Shown here in pieces: positions 34,493 to 43,060 of a DNA stretch of 43,911 bases. Within the stretch, counting starts at the first letter, position 1, and every line of letters starts with the position of its first letter. Both the position numbers and the translations under genes were made by a program. The stretch comes from Treponema sp. (lineage in GTDB: Bacteria; Spirochaetota; Spirochaetia; Treponematales; Breznakiellaceae): positions 1 through 43,911 of the forward strand of contig WQZG01000022.1 in assembly GCA_009780855.1 (NCBI GenBank), read 5' to 3'. Under the pieces are notes generated by a model. It ran no database searches. It was not told the origin of the DNA and saw only the letters and a program-made list of their open reading frames with translations.

Positions 34493-35463
34493 GATTTTTT
34501 ATAGGCGTCCCAGCTTGTCTTTATAAGGTTATCGACATCAGAGTACTTCGCCTTCCAGCCCAGCAGTTCCAGTGCCAGTTTGGAAGAAGCTGTAACACGT
34601 GCAGGATCGCCGGGCCTGCGGGGAGCGACGGGTGCGTTAATCGGCCTGCCTGTAATTCGCCTTGCGGCTTCAACAATTTCTTTTACCGACGAACCATTTT
34701 CGCTGCCCAGGTTTACAATAAGGCTCTTGTTGTTTTTGCTTATATAGTCAAGCGCGGCGACATGCCCGGACGCCAGATCGCTTACGTGTATATAGTCGCG
34801 GATGCAGGTGCCGTCCGGAGTATCGTAATCGTCTCCAAAAATCTGCATCTGCGGCCGTATACCTATCGCGGTTTCCATGGTCACGGGAATCAGGTTGTTG
34901 GGATTCTGTTCCAGCCCGGAGATCCGGCCTTTTATATCGTAACCTGCGGCGTTAAAATACCGCAGCATGGCGCAGCGCAGGCCTTTTATTTTATCGTACC
35001 AATACATAATGCGTTCGATTTCCAGCTTGGTAAAGCCGTAATAGTTTTCGGGGTTAGTTGGATGTTTCTCGTCCATCGGTGTATAAACCGGTTCGCCGTA
35101 GACAGCGGCGCTGGAAGAAAAAACCAGTTTTTTTATGCCGGCCTCTGTCAGAGCGTTAAGGATATTAATAGTTCCGCTGATATTGTTGACCGAATATTTT
35201 TCCGGTTTGACCATGGATTCGCCTGCCGCCTTAAAAGCTGCCAGATGAACCGCGGCGTCAAACGGACCGCCTTCCCTGCACGCGGTTACCAGCCCCTGGT
35301 AATCCAGGATGGTACCGTGAATAAATTTCGCCTCCGGGAAAAGGTTCTCCCGCAGTCCGCTGGAAAGATTGTCAAACACCGTTACCTTGTGCCCCAGGTC
35401 AAGAAATTCCCGGCAAACATGGCTGCCGATATAACCGGCCCCGCCTATTATTAATATATTCAT
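34480..35463 (-). CDS. galE: UDP-glucose 4-epimerase
   Basis: A 327-residue extended short-chain dehydrogenase. The NAD-binding motif GGAGYIGSH starts at residue 7; the catalytic YxxxK is in NYYGFTKLE, preceded by the serine segment VFSSSAAVYGEP. The start is set at 35463 because the Rossmann strand begins at once with MNILIIGG; an upstream extension to 35544 is out of keeping with the family. No ribosome-binding site is seen; a TATATT lies just upstream of the ATG. It interconverts UDP-glucose and UDP-galactose for envelope glycans or galactose use. Confidence 0.9.
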   Translation of the reverse strand: MNILIIGGAGYIGSHVCREFLDLGHKVTVFDNLSSGLRENLFPEAKFIHGTILDYQGLVTACREGGPFDAAVHLAAFKAAGESMVKPEKYSVNNISGTINILNALTEAGIKKLVFSSSAAVYGEPVYTPMDEKHPTNPENYYGFTKLEIERIMYWYDKIKGLRCAMLRYFNAAGYDIKGRISGLEQNPNNLIPVTMETAIGIRPQMQIFGDDYDTPDGTCIRDYIHVSDLASGHVAALDYISKNNKSLIVNLGSENGSSVKEIVEAARRITGRPINAPVAPRRPGDPARVTASSKLALELLGWKAKYSDVDNLIKTSWDAYKKSWKK

Positions 35464-35469
35464 AAAAAG

Positions 35470-35514
35470 TAATATACCACAGATCTGGTTAATCCGCCAG
35501 ATATTTGCTATCAT
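35470..35514. promoter_or_regulatory. Divergent promoter region with inverted repeat
   Basis: Between galE and the URO-D-family gene only 57 bases remain. ATCTGG (35483-35488) and CCAGAT (35497-35502) form a perfect inverted repeat with 8-base spacer. On the plus strand TATCAT (35509-35514) begins exactly 12 bases before the ATG at 35521, predicting a leaderless message. On the minus strand TATATT (35476-35471) lies 7 bases before the galE ATG. The -35 boxes are poor on both sides, so a regulator binding the repeat may be needed. Confidence 0.5.
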
Positions 35515-35520
35515 CATTGA

Positions 35521-36564
35521 ATGAACAATGAAATTTATTTCCATGATTATCTGAATGCCAAACCCAAAGAAATTCCATTACGGCTGAGTTTTTCTCCTTC
35601 ATGCCGGGAAATTATGGGCGTGGATTTAATTACAAAAATAATAACAGAAAATAAAGATATGTTTCCAAATTACGGGGCAGCAATAAACGAAATTAAGACC
35701 GGCCAATTCCTGCCCTGGCAGACGGCAGGCGCCGACTATTATGATTCCTGGGGAGTCCTGTGGAGAACCTCTGTAAACGGGATAACCGGCGCTGCCGTCA
35801 AGCCTTCAATCGAAAGCTGGGACGATTTTGCCGGATTTAAACCGCCTGACCCGGAGCTTCAAAACGGCTGGGGCAAAATCGACTGGGCGGCTATAAAGGA
35901 AAAATTTGATAAAAGCAAAAAGGCCAAAATGGGAGGCCTGCGGCACGGGTTTTTATTTCTGACCCTTACATATATAAGGGGTTATCAAAACCTGATCTTT
36001 GACATGTATGACGATGAACCCAGACTCGCCGCGTTAATTGATATGGTTTACAGGTTCAACGATTTTTCGGCGAAAAGATTTTTATCTTACGGCACTGATA
36101 TTGTCTCGTTTCCGGAGGATCTGGGAGCGCAGAACGGGCCGCTTGTAACACCGGCGGCGTTTAAAAAATATCTCAAACCGGTATACCAAAAATTATTCAG
36201 GCCTGTAAAAGAACAGAAGAAAACAATCTATATGCATTCGGACGGATTGATTCTTGATCTGGTTGACGATCTGCTGGAAGCCGGAGTTGACATACTGAAC
36301 ATGCAGGATTTGGTTAACGGACTGGATAACATTAAAAACCAGATAAAGGGCAGAGCCGGCATCGATCTGGATATCGACAGGCAAAAGATTACAGTCTTTG
36401 GATCAGAGAAGGACATCGACGATCACATAAAAGAAGCGGTAATCAAGCTTGGCGATAACGAAAAAGGCTTTGGCATGTTTTACCAGATCTATCCGGAAAC
36501 ACCGGTTAATAATATTTACGCGGTTATTAACGCCTTTAGAAAATACAGGAACTATTACCAATAA
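35521..36564 (+). CDS. Uroporphyrinogen-decarboxylase-family protein (methyltransferase-like)
   Basis: A 347-residue TIM barrel of the URO-D superfamily. Recognisable blocks are GFLFLTLTYIRGYQNLIFDM, the DIVSFPEDLGAQNGPLVTP segment, and YMHSDGLILDLVDDLLEAGV followed by NMQDLVNGLDN. Outside haem synthesis these proteins act as MtaA/CmuA-type corrinoid or coenzyme methyltransferases, or as unknown enzymes near sugar clusters. It lacks the usual N-terminal RxPVWxMRQAG motif of true HemE, so haem synthesis is unlikely. A ribosome-binding site is absent and the promoter predicts a leaderless message. Confidence 0.75.
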   Translation: MNNEIYFHDYLNAKPKEIPLRLSFSPSCREIMGVDLITKIITENKDMFPNYGAAINEIKTGQFLPWQTAGADYYDSWGVLWRTSVNGITGAAVKPSIESWDDFAGFKPPDPELQNGWGKIDWAAIKEKFDKSKKAKMGGLRHGFLFLTLTYIRGYQNLIFDMYDDEPRLAALIDMVYRFNDFSAKRFLSYGTDIVSFPEDLGAQNGPLVTPAAFKKYLKPVYQKLFRPVKEQKKTIYMHSDGLILDLVDDLLEAGVDILNMQDLVNGLDNIKNQIKGRAGIDLDIDRQKITVFGSEKDIDDHIKEAVIKLGDNEKGFGMFYQIYPETPVNNIYAVINAFRKYRNYYQ

Positions 36565-36579
36565 GTTTGTTCAATGAAT

Positions 36580-36741
36580 GGTATCAATACCGCAGGGCAA
36601 GCCCTGCACCCGGCGCTTCCGCAGCAGAGCGCGAACCTATGGTTCGACGGGGTATTGACCCCTGCTTTGACTGCGCTCGTTCGGCCATGTCCGAGCAAGC
36701 TCGGCCACGACACTCACTCCGCTTGTCAATAATCCGGCCGG
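36580..36741. repeat. Chain of short-loop palindromes between convergent genes
   Basis: Consecutive small palindromes: GGTAT-CA-ATACC (36580-36591), GCAGGGC-AA-GCCCTGC (36592-36607), a weaker GCGC pair (about 36613-36632), CGAACC-TAT-GGTTCG (36632-36646), GGGGT-ATTG-ACCCC (36649-36662), CCGAGC-AA-GCTCGG (36691-36704) and CCGGCCGG (36734-36741). Loops are only 2-4 bases. The cluster lies between the stops of the URO-D-family and ABC-F genes. No T tract accompanies it, so it is more than an ordinary terminator. Confidence 0.75.
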
Positions 36742-36758
36742 TTTTCCCATAAGTCTTT

Positions 36759-38888
36759 TTACACACCCGCGAGTTCGGCTGCCTTTCTTTCCCATTCATG
36801 GGATTTGGCTTCCAGCGCGATGCCGGTATCGTCCAGCTCGCGCTTTACCTGCCTGGCTTTTTCTGCGCTGGAGTAAACGTGCGGCTGGCCAAGCTCGGTT
36901 TCAAGGCTTGTCTTTTTTGCTTCCAGTTTCTCAAGCTCGGCCAGAATAATTTCTTCTTCGCGTTTTAACCTGCGCACAGCAGCCTGGCGTTTCTTCTCCG
37001 CGGCGCGGTATTCGGCGGCATTTAACGCGTCGCCGCCTGTTCCGGCCTTAATCAGAATGACTTTGGGATTTGATCCAACCGGCTGATCCGGCGGTGACAT
37101 GGCCGCATTCTCCCGCGGCGGCATTGCAGATGAATCGGAGCGCATTGATGGATTGGAACTCGTAGATAAATTGGAACGCGCGGATTCTGCTGTATCGGCG
37201 GGTCCGGCTCCGCAACCCGGTACGGCCCCGGGAACACGCGCAGCCTGCTCCGATGCGGCAGGCTCCGGTACGGAAACGCGTTCCAGGTAATAGGCATAAC
37301 CGCCGTAATAAAGACGGTGGCGGCCGCTGCCCAGGCCCAGGGTTTTTGTGGACAGCGCTTCCATAAAACCCCGGTCATGCGAAACAAAAATAATCGTTCC
37401 CTTAAAAGCCTGCAAACATTCAAGCAATATGTCTTTTGAATGAATGTCCAGATGGTTGGTCGGTTCGTCAAGAATCAGCAGGTTTAGCGGCTTAAGCAGC
37501 ATATGTAACAGGGCAAGACGGCTCTTTTCGCCGCCGGACAGTACGGTAAGGCTTTTATACACATCGTCGCCGCGGAACAGAAAGGCGCCGAGCATATCCC
37601 TCAGACGCGGAATCAGATGGGTAGGCGCCTGTTCTTCCATATATTCCATAACAGTCCGGCTGCCTGTAATGGTCTCTGCGGCATCCTGGGAAAAATAACC
37701 CGGACTAATGCCGGAGCCGTATTTGACTTCACCTTCATGCAGGGGATCCACCCCGGCGATAATGCGCAGAAGTGTTGACTTGCCGGCTCCGTTCATGCCC
37801 GCCACAAGGAGCCTTTCCCCGGATTCCAGGGTTAAGTCTACGCCGGACAAAACCCGGTTGGTTCCGTAGCTTTTTCCTATGCCGGCAAGGGTCATAGCGA
37901 TCCGGCCGGAGTGCGGCGGCGGCGGAAAAGTAATGCTTATTTTTTTTAGGTTCTCAGGAATTTCTATGCGTTCCATTTTTTCCAGGCGCTTGATTAACTC
38001 CTGGGCAAAAGCCGCTTTGCTTGCCTTATAACGGAAACGGTTAATAAGGGATTCGGTTTTTTCGATCTCTTCTTGCTGGGCCGTATACCGCTTGAGCAGA
38101 CTTTCAAGTTCGGCTTCCCTGGTTTTTTCGTAAGCGCTGTAATTCCCGGCATAACGGCGGCAATTACCCTGGAACATTTCGTAAATTTCATTTACGGTTT
38201 GATCCAGGAACCAGCGGTCGTGCGATACCAGCAGATAACCGCCGGTATAAGACTGCAGCCAGCCTTCCAGCCAGGTCCGCGCTTCTATATCAAGGTAATT
38301 GGTCGGCTCGTCAAGCAGCAGTATGTCAGGGTTATACAAAAGAACTTTGGCCAGGGCAATGCGCATCTGCCAGCCGCCGGAGAATTCTTCCACATTGCGA
38401 TCAATGTCATCGGCGCCAAAGCCCAGGCCTTTAAGCACTACCGAAACCGCGGCTTCCCTGCGGTAATATCCGGAATCTTCCACTTCTTCGCCAAGGCGGT
38501 GATGCTCGGCTAGCATGGCGGCAATACGTTTATCGGCCTCCGGACTGCCGGGGTTTATTTTCGACAGTTCATGGCCAAGCTCATCAATTCTTTCCAGTTT
38601 GGCGGCTGTCTCGGCAAAGGCGGTCTCGGCTTCATCATTGAGGGTCCGTCCCCTGTGTACAATGCCTGACTGGGGAAGATAGCTTACGCGGGTGTTTTTT
38701 TGTATGGCCCTGTCTCCGGAGTCCGGAGCGATAATGCCGGCGATAACCTTCATCAGGGTGGTCTTTCCTGCGCCGTTTGCTCCGGCAAGAGCAGCTTTGG
38801 AACCCTGCATAAGGTTGAGGCTTACATCGCGGAGTATATCCCTGTCGCCAAAGGCAAGGGAGACTTTTGAAAATTGTATAAAGGCCAT
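36759..38888 (-). CDS. ABC-F family ATPase (ribosome-associated type)
   Basis: A 709-residue soluble protein with two ABC domains and no membrane segments. The first Walker A is GANGAGKT near residue 36 with signature EFSGGWQMR; the second is AGMNGAGKS with signature VLSGGEKSR. The linker helix between them (EKTREAELESLLKRYTAQQE) is charged as in translation-factor ABC-F proteins. A Ser/Ala/Pro-rich stretch of 18-bp repeats (37129-37182) and a coiled-coil C-terminus (KKRQAAVRRLKREEEIILAE) follow, like Uup/YdiF proteins. It starts 6 bases after the MCP-REC gene. Confidence 0.9.
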   Translation of the reverse strand: MAFIQFSKVSLAFGDRDILRDVSLNLMQGSKAALAGANGAGKTTLMKVIAGIIAPDSGDRAIQKNTRVSYLPQSGIVHRGRTLNDEAETAFAETAAKLERIDELGHELSKINPGSPEADKRIAAMLAEHHRLGEEVEDSGYYRREAAVSVVLKGLGFGADDIDRNVEEFSGGWQMRIALAKVLLYNPDILLLDEPTNYLDIEARTWLEGWLQSYTGGYLLVSHDRWFLDQTVNEIYEMFQGNCRRYAGNYSAYEKTREAELESLLKRYTAQQEEIEKTESLINRFRYKASKAAFAQELIKRLEKMERIEIPENLKKISITFPPPPHSGRIAMTLAGIGKSYGTNRVLSGVDLTLESGERLLVAGMNGAGKSTLLRIIAGVDPLHEGEVKYGSGISPGYFSQDAAETITGSRTVMEYMEEQAPTHLIPRLRDMLGAFLFRGDDVYKSLTVLSGGEKSRLALLHMLLKPLNLLILDEPTNHLDIHSKDILLECLQAFKGTIIFVSHDRGFMEALSTKTLGLGSGRHRLYYGGYAYYLERVSVPEPAASEQAARVPGAVPGCGAGPADTAESARSNLSTSSNPSMRSDSSAMPPRENAAMSPPDQPVGSNPKVILIKAGTGGDALNAAEYRAAEKKRQAAVRRLKREEEIILAELEKLEAKKTSLETELGQPHVYSSAEKARQVKRELDDTGIALEAKSHEWERKAAELAGV
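37129..37182 (+). repeat. Three 18-bp tandem units inside the ABC-F gene
   Basis: Units starting GATGAATCGGAG (37129), GATGGATTGGAA (37147) and GATAAATTGGAA (37165), each 18 bp. On the coding strand they give the six-residue steps ARSNLS, TSSNPS and MRSDSS in the linker before the C-terminal coiled coil. The frame is preserved. Confidence 0.75.
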
Positions 38889-38894
38889 TACATT

Positions 38895-40637
38895 CTATTT
38901 ATGTTTGCTGTCCGTAATTTTTTTAACCCTGGCCTTTAGATCGCCAGAGTCAAAAGGTTTCAAAATATAATCGGCTGCTCCCAGTTTATACGCGCGTTTT
39001 TTGAGCTCCGGATCATTTGATGAGGTAAAGAACGCGATGGGGACTTCGTGCAGGGCGCTTATGGCTTTTATCCTGTCAAAAGTTTCCCAGCCGTCCATGT
39101 CCGGCATCACAATATCCAGCAGAATTAAATCCGGCACAAGACCCTGGAAGAAGTGATTGAGGCCGGCTCTGCCGGATACCGCTGTTATTACCTCATAATG
39201 ATCCGAAAGCACGGACGAGACCATCTCCAGCTGAATCGTGTCGTCGTCGATCAAAAGGACTTTTTTTACCTTGTCCGCGGCTGAATCGCAGAATTTGGAA
39301 GCTTCTTTTTTAAGGGCTTCAAAATTCAGGTTGTTTTCGTTGCTCATGTCATTGACGTGGTTTACAGCAATCTGAATCTGATCCACTCCGCTCACAATTT
39401 CGTTCATGCCTGTCGCTGCCTGGTTGCTTATCTTGATAAATTCATCGGTCTCCCTTACCAGGTCTTTGCCGGATTCCGCCATTTCTTCGGAACCTTTCCT
39501 AACAGATACAGTTATCTCCCGCAGCCGTCCTATGGATTCAAGTATCTGTTTACCGCCGGTTTCCTGTTCTTCCATCGCCTGCCGGATATTTAGTTCATGC
39601 TCGGTAACGGTTTTGACGCTTGAGTCAATTGCCTCGAACCTCCCAAGAACTTCATCCGATGATTTTGTAATACTGTCTATGGACTCCTTGATTTTCATAA
39701 GCATTGCCGCTGTTGTCTTTGACTGCTCTTCGGAAGACTCGGCAAGTTTGCGGATCTCATCGGAGACAACGGCAAAGCCCTTCCCGGCTTCCCCTGCGTG
39801 GGCAGCCTCAATGGCCGCGTTCATGGAAAGCAGGTTTGTCTGACTGGCAATATTTTCCATGACAGAGTTGATTTCCAGCAGCCCTTCCGACTCACGGGCG
39901 ATTTCCTGGATTTCCTGCACAACAGTCTGAAGGCCGGTCCTGCCGTTTTCCGAAGCCTCTGTAAGGGCGGTTACGTTCTTGTCGTTTTCGATAAGGGTCT
40001 GGGTTACCGAATGAATGTTCGCCGTCATTTCCTCGATGGCCGCCGAAGATGTTTTAACGCTGTCGGACTGATCTTCGATAAGATGGTTTAAGCTGTCGAT
40101 ATTTGTTTTAATGCGGCCAACCGCCCTGTCCGCCTCCACTGCGCCGTTTTCCTGCTTTGAGACAAGATCCCTCATGTTCGCAAGATTGGACGAGATCTTC
40201 TGTACTGCCGATGATGTCCTGTTCATGTTGGAAGAAAGTTCAAAACCGGTATTGGTAAGGGCATTAACCTTGTATTTAATTACACCGACAAGTTTTCCAA
40301 TATTATCAAATGTTTTATCAAACAGTCCGGACATTCCGCCTATTTCATTTTCGCCGCTTATCGCCGTCCGTCTGCCAAGGTCCGTTTTGCCGCTTGAGGT
40401 AACATCCTTAAGTGTTTTGCTGATGGAAGAAACAGGATGCAGAACAGCGAAGTGGACAAATAAAATATTAAATGCGGTTACAAGGAAGATCAGAATAAAA
40501 ATAATAATCTCCCAGCTTAAGGCCGCCGTACCGGCGCCGGAAGTTTTGGAGAAAAAAGCAAAAAGCAACGCCCCGGCAAGTATTAACAAACACATTATCA
40601 ATGCGCCGGCAAACCAGAATATTTTATTTATAGTCAT
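38895..40637 (-). CDS. Methyl-accepting chemotaxis-type protein fused to a receiver domain
   Basis: A 580-residue protein. Two hydrophobic N-terminal segments (about 7-30 and 42-65) are separated by only about 12 residues, so there is no periplasmic sensor domain. A HAMP-like linker ([16 protein letters not shown]) leads into the coiled-coil signalling domain with the conserved hairpin tip ([20 protein letters not shown]). The C-terminus is a receiver with a phospho-acceptor in [22 protein letters not shown] precedes the ATG. It is the middle gene of an apparent three-gene operon with the SH3 lipoprotein and ABC-F protein. A receiver at the end of an MCP is uncommon and suggests phosphorylation-controlled signalling. 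Confidence 0.88.
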   Translation of the reverse strand: MTINKIFWFAGALIMCLLILAGALLFAFFSKTSGAGTAALSWEIIIFILIFLVTAFNILFVHFAVLHPVSSISKTLKDVTSSGKTDLGRRTAISGENEIGGMSGLFDKTFDNIGKLVGVIKYKVNALTNTGFELSSNMNRTSSAVQKISSNLANMRDLVSKQENGAVEADRAVGRIKTNIDSLNHLIEDQSDSVKTSSAAIEEMTANIHSVTQTLIENDKNVTALTEASENGRTGLQTVVQEIQEIARESEGLLEINSVMENIASQTNLLSMNAAIEAAHAGEAGKGFAVVSDEIRKLAESSEEQSKTTAAMLMKIKESIDSITKSSDEVLGRFEAIDSSVKTVTEHELNIRQAMEEQETGGKQILESIGRLREITVSVRKGSEEMAESGKDLVRETDEFIKISNQAATGMNEIVSGVDQIQIAVNHVNDMSNENNLNFEALKKEASKFCDSAADKVKKVLLIDDDTIQLEMVSSVLSDHYEVITAVSGRAGLNHFFQGLVPDLILLDIVMPDMDGWETFDRIKAISALHEVPIAFFTSSNDPELKKRAYKLGAADYILKPFDSGDLKARVKKITDSKHK

Positions 40638-40670
40638 GAACGTCTCCTTTATAAAAACCTCTAAATCATT

Positions 40671-42089
40671 TTAAAAAACATCCTGTTCAGTAAAATCATC
40701 CTGAATCGTTCCATACGCGTCGGGTGACAAAACCGGCTGCGGTTCATCCTTGAAAAAATACAAAACAAGCGGCGACGCCGATCTGCGGCTTACCAGAATT
40801 CCGTCCATGCTGGAATCCGGTACGTATTCCAGACGGAACCCCTGGTTATCAATGGTATACATAAAATTAACCTCGGCGCCGGGGCCGTTAATTCCGTTAA
40901 AACGAAGGGTAAACGCTCCGGCGTAGCGATCGCTCAGGGCCGGTGCAAGGAAGAGGCGCATATCAACAACACCGCTCCCCAGAGCGGCCGCAGGTATTAC
41001 CTGGGGAATAAGAAGATCGTTTCCTGTCCAGGTAAAAGCTGAGTCTTCGGCAAAGGTAATGGTACCGTAATTATGGCTGGAAAAAACCGGCCCCTGGGTA
41101 AAGATTTTGGAAAACAACTGTTCCCTGCGGGCAATTTCCTGTGCAATCAAATCGTCCACACTGGTCGGCAGCGCAACAAAAAGCAGAGTCCGGAGCGCGC
41201 CTGTTCCCTCGGTAAACTGTACGGCCAGGGTTGTGTCCGAACGGAGCTCCATCTGTAAAACTGATCCCTCGAAACGCCAGGAACGCGTACCGGTAGAACG
41301 TATGGCGGTATAGGAAAAAGTCCGTTCCAGGTCTTTTATTTTAATCACGGCGAGCCCGGTATCCTGGCCGGGATCAAATCCCCAATTTTGTCTAAGATCA
41401 TCCAGATCTAACCGCCGGCTGTTTACCATTGTGCCATAGGATTCCGCTGACCAGGTCCTGGCGAGAAGGCGGTCAAGATCTGGATCTTCCAGAGTTTCCT
41501 CGCCGGATACTTCGGCCGCCAGGCTGCCGCCTTCGTGATCAAAAACCCTTAATCTGTAGGAAAAACAATAACCGGTGCTGCCGTCCTCCGTAAGAACCTT
41601 GAACCAATCGCCGGGCAGCGGATCGCCTGTGGTTCCGACGGCGGCAACCCCGCTGACCGGAGCGAGGATCTTCACAATTTCCCCGATTTTAAGACGGTAA
41701 ACACGGCGCGCGTTGTTGTCCGGGTGTTCGCGGATCGGAAGCCCGTCCTGGAGAGTCTCCGCGTAACTCAGCGCCCAGGGTGCAAAATCCTGGGCCCACT
41801 GCAGGGCCTTTTTTTTGCTCCCGATCAGCTCCAGCTTGGATAAAGGAATTTCAAATTTATCGATCCGGCTCCCGCTGACCCTGTATTCCTCAGGAATTCC
41901 GGCTACCCAGACCTGATCAATATTGGACTTGATATATACAGGCAGAACAGTTCCGGAAGGAATATCGGGATCTTCACAGGCCCACAGGAGTACTCCGTAA
42001 CCCAGCATTCTGGTGCATGAAGATAAAAGTATTAACAGTAATATTACTGATAAGGGCGGCAAATATTTCCTGTATGCCGTAAGAGCCAT
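40671..42089 (-). CDS. SH3-domain lipoprotein
   Basis: A 472-residue exported protein. The signal peptide ends at a lipobox (LLLILLSSCTRM), so it is lipid-anchored. A bacterial SH3-like region lies near residues 112-185 (LPIREHPDNNARRVYRLKIGEIVKI, then GDWFKVLTEDGSTGYCFSYRL). The remainder is a beta-rich region unknown to me. SH3 domains of this kind often bind peptidoglycan or extracellular ligands. First gene of the operon with MCP-REC (33 bases apart). No ribosome-binding site; the promoter at 42099-42127 would give a leader of only about 3 bases. Confidence 0.75.
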   Translation of the reverse strand: MALTAYRKYLPPLSVILLLILLSSCTRMLGYGVLLWACEDPDIPSGTVLPVYIKSNIDQVWVAGIPEEYRVSGSRIDKFEIPLSKLELIGSKKKALQWAQDFAPWALSYAETLQDGLPIREHPDNNARRVYRLKIGEIVKILAPVSGVAAVGTTGDPLPGDWFKVLTEDGSTGYCFSYRLRVFDHEGGSLAAEVSGEETLEDPDLDRLLARTWSAESYGTMVNSRRLDLDDLRQNWGFDPGQDTGLAVIKIKDLERTFSYTAIRSTGTRSWRFEGSVLQMELRSDTTLAVQFTEGTGALRTLLFVALPTSVDDLIAQEIARREQLFSKIFTQGPVFSSHNYGTITFAEDSAFTWTGNDLLIPQVIPAAALGSGVVDMRLFLAPALSDRYAGAFTLRFNGINGPGAEVNFMYTIDNQGFRLEYVPDSSMDGILVSRRSASPLVLYFFKDEPQPVLSPDAYGTIQDDFTEQDVF

Positions 42090-42098
42090 AATTATGAC

Positions 42099-42127
42099 AG
42101 TTTAGCCTAAGTAATTGGTTCATTCAA
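42099..42127 (-). promoter_or_regulatory. Promoter of the SH3 lipoprotein operon
   Basis: On the minus strand TTGAAT (42127-42122) and TAAACT (42104-42099) are 17 bases apart. The -10 ends 9 bases before the ATG at 42089, so the predicted message has almost no leader. The -35 box abuts the 15-bp tandem repeats that begin at 42127. Confidence 0.5.
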
Positions 42128-42186
42128 CTATCGGTTTTAATACTATCGGTTATAACATTATCAGTATTAAAACTGCCGGTTTATCA
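42127..42186 (+). repeat. Four 15-bp tandem units in a divergent promoter region
   Basis: Units starting ACTATCGGTTTTAAT (42127), ACTATCGGTTATAAC (42142), ATTATCAGTATTAAA (42157) and ACTGCCGGTTTATCA (42172). Superimposed is an 11-bp perfect inverted repeat GTTTTAATACT (42134-42144) / AGTATTAAAAC (42163-42173). It lies between the divergent SH3 lipoprotein and TPR genes, touching the former's -35 box. Confidence 0.7.
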
Positions 42187-42242
42187 GTCTCGATTTTTCT
42201 GCATTAATCCGCTATTATAACAGCGGAGAAATTTTAGGGAAA

Positions 42243-42920
42243 ATGAACCGGTTTTTTATACTGCTGGCCCTGCTTTTGATAATACCCGGCCTACAGGCAT
42301 CTGCCCAAAATAATTCATTTGGATTTGTAAAAGGCGATGCAATGGATCTCTACAATACCGGCCGGGAAATGGAAAATCAGGGCAGGATGCAGGATGCCCA
42401 AAATTATTATGACCAGGCAATAAAGATCTGTAATGAAATAATAGCGCAAAATGACGCGGGCAGGGATACTTATACGGCCCTGCTTTGGACTCTTTTAAGG
42501 CAAAAAAAATATGATGAAGTAATAACCTGGGGAGAACGGGTTATGCGTTATTATAATGATGAATACCGGCTGCTTGAAACAATGGGAGAAGCCTATTTTT
42601 ATCTGAATGATTATGAAAATTCACTTAAATTTATGCAGCAATACGTGAATTTAATACCCGGGGACGAAAGGGTTTCCATAGCGTATTTTTTTACAGGTGA
42701 AATTTACAGAATAGAAAAAAAATACATGCTGGCCGATATGGCCTACTCCACAGCGGTCAGGCTGCAGCCCGGCATTGCCCTGTGGTGGTACAGGCTGGGC
42801 CAGGTCAGGGAGTATTCCGGCGAGCCAATCCCGGCCGCAGACGCCTATGGACGGGCCGTAAAATTAACCCCGGATTACCAGGCGGCGCTTGATGGCCTTG
42901 GACGGGTCAGGACTCCCTAG
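42243..42920 (+). CDS. Exported TPR-repeat protein
   Basis: A 225-residue protein with a cleavable signal peptide (FFILLALLLIIPGLQASAQN). The mature part is made of tetratricopeptide-type helical pairs: the first at about residues 32-65 (MDLYNTGREMENQGRMQDAQ), then DTYTALLWTLLRQKKYDEVI, RLLETMGEAYFYLNDYENSL and a last pair with GIALWWYRLGQVREYSGEPI. Likely a periplasmic scaffold for an envelope complex. AGGGA precedes the ATG. Followed by a strong terminator. Confidence 0.8.
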   Translation: MNRFFILLALLLIIPGLQASAQNNSFGFVKGDAMDLYNTGREMENQGRMQDAQNYYDQAIKICNEIIAQNDAGRDTYTALLWTLLRQKKYDEVITWGERVMRYYNDEYRLLETMGEAYFYLNDYENSLKFMQQYVNLIPGDERVSIAYFFTGEIYRIEKKYMLADMAYSTAVRLQPGIALWWYRLGQVREYSGEPIPAADAYGRAVKLTPDYQAALDGLGRVRTP

Positions 42921-43009
42921 ATTCAGGTAAAAACCTGTAACCTTTAAACCGGGAAATGTTTTTATTTATAATATTACAGGAAATATTGGACTGTTTTTTA
43001 CTATTTTTG

Positions 43010-43051
43010 GCTATAACCGGTTCTCCTCCTCCCGGTTATAGCTTTTTTTTT
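43010..43051 (+). terminator. Rho-independent terminator of the TPR gene
   Basis: GCTATAACCGG (43010-43020) pairs perfectly with CCGGTTATAGC (43032-43042) around an 11-base pyrimidine loop, followed by nine T (43043-43051). The best terminator in the window. The convergent nfu-like gene stops 10 bases further on. Confidence 0.9.
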
Positions 43052-43060
43052 CTCCAATAT

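Noticed and set aside
35464-35544. N-terminal extension of GalE by 27 residues
   Set aside because: The NAD-binding strand should start at the N-terminus (MNILIIGG), and the extension overlaps the divergent URO-D-family gene.
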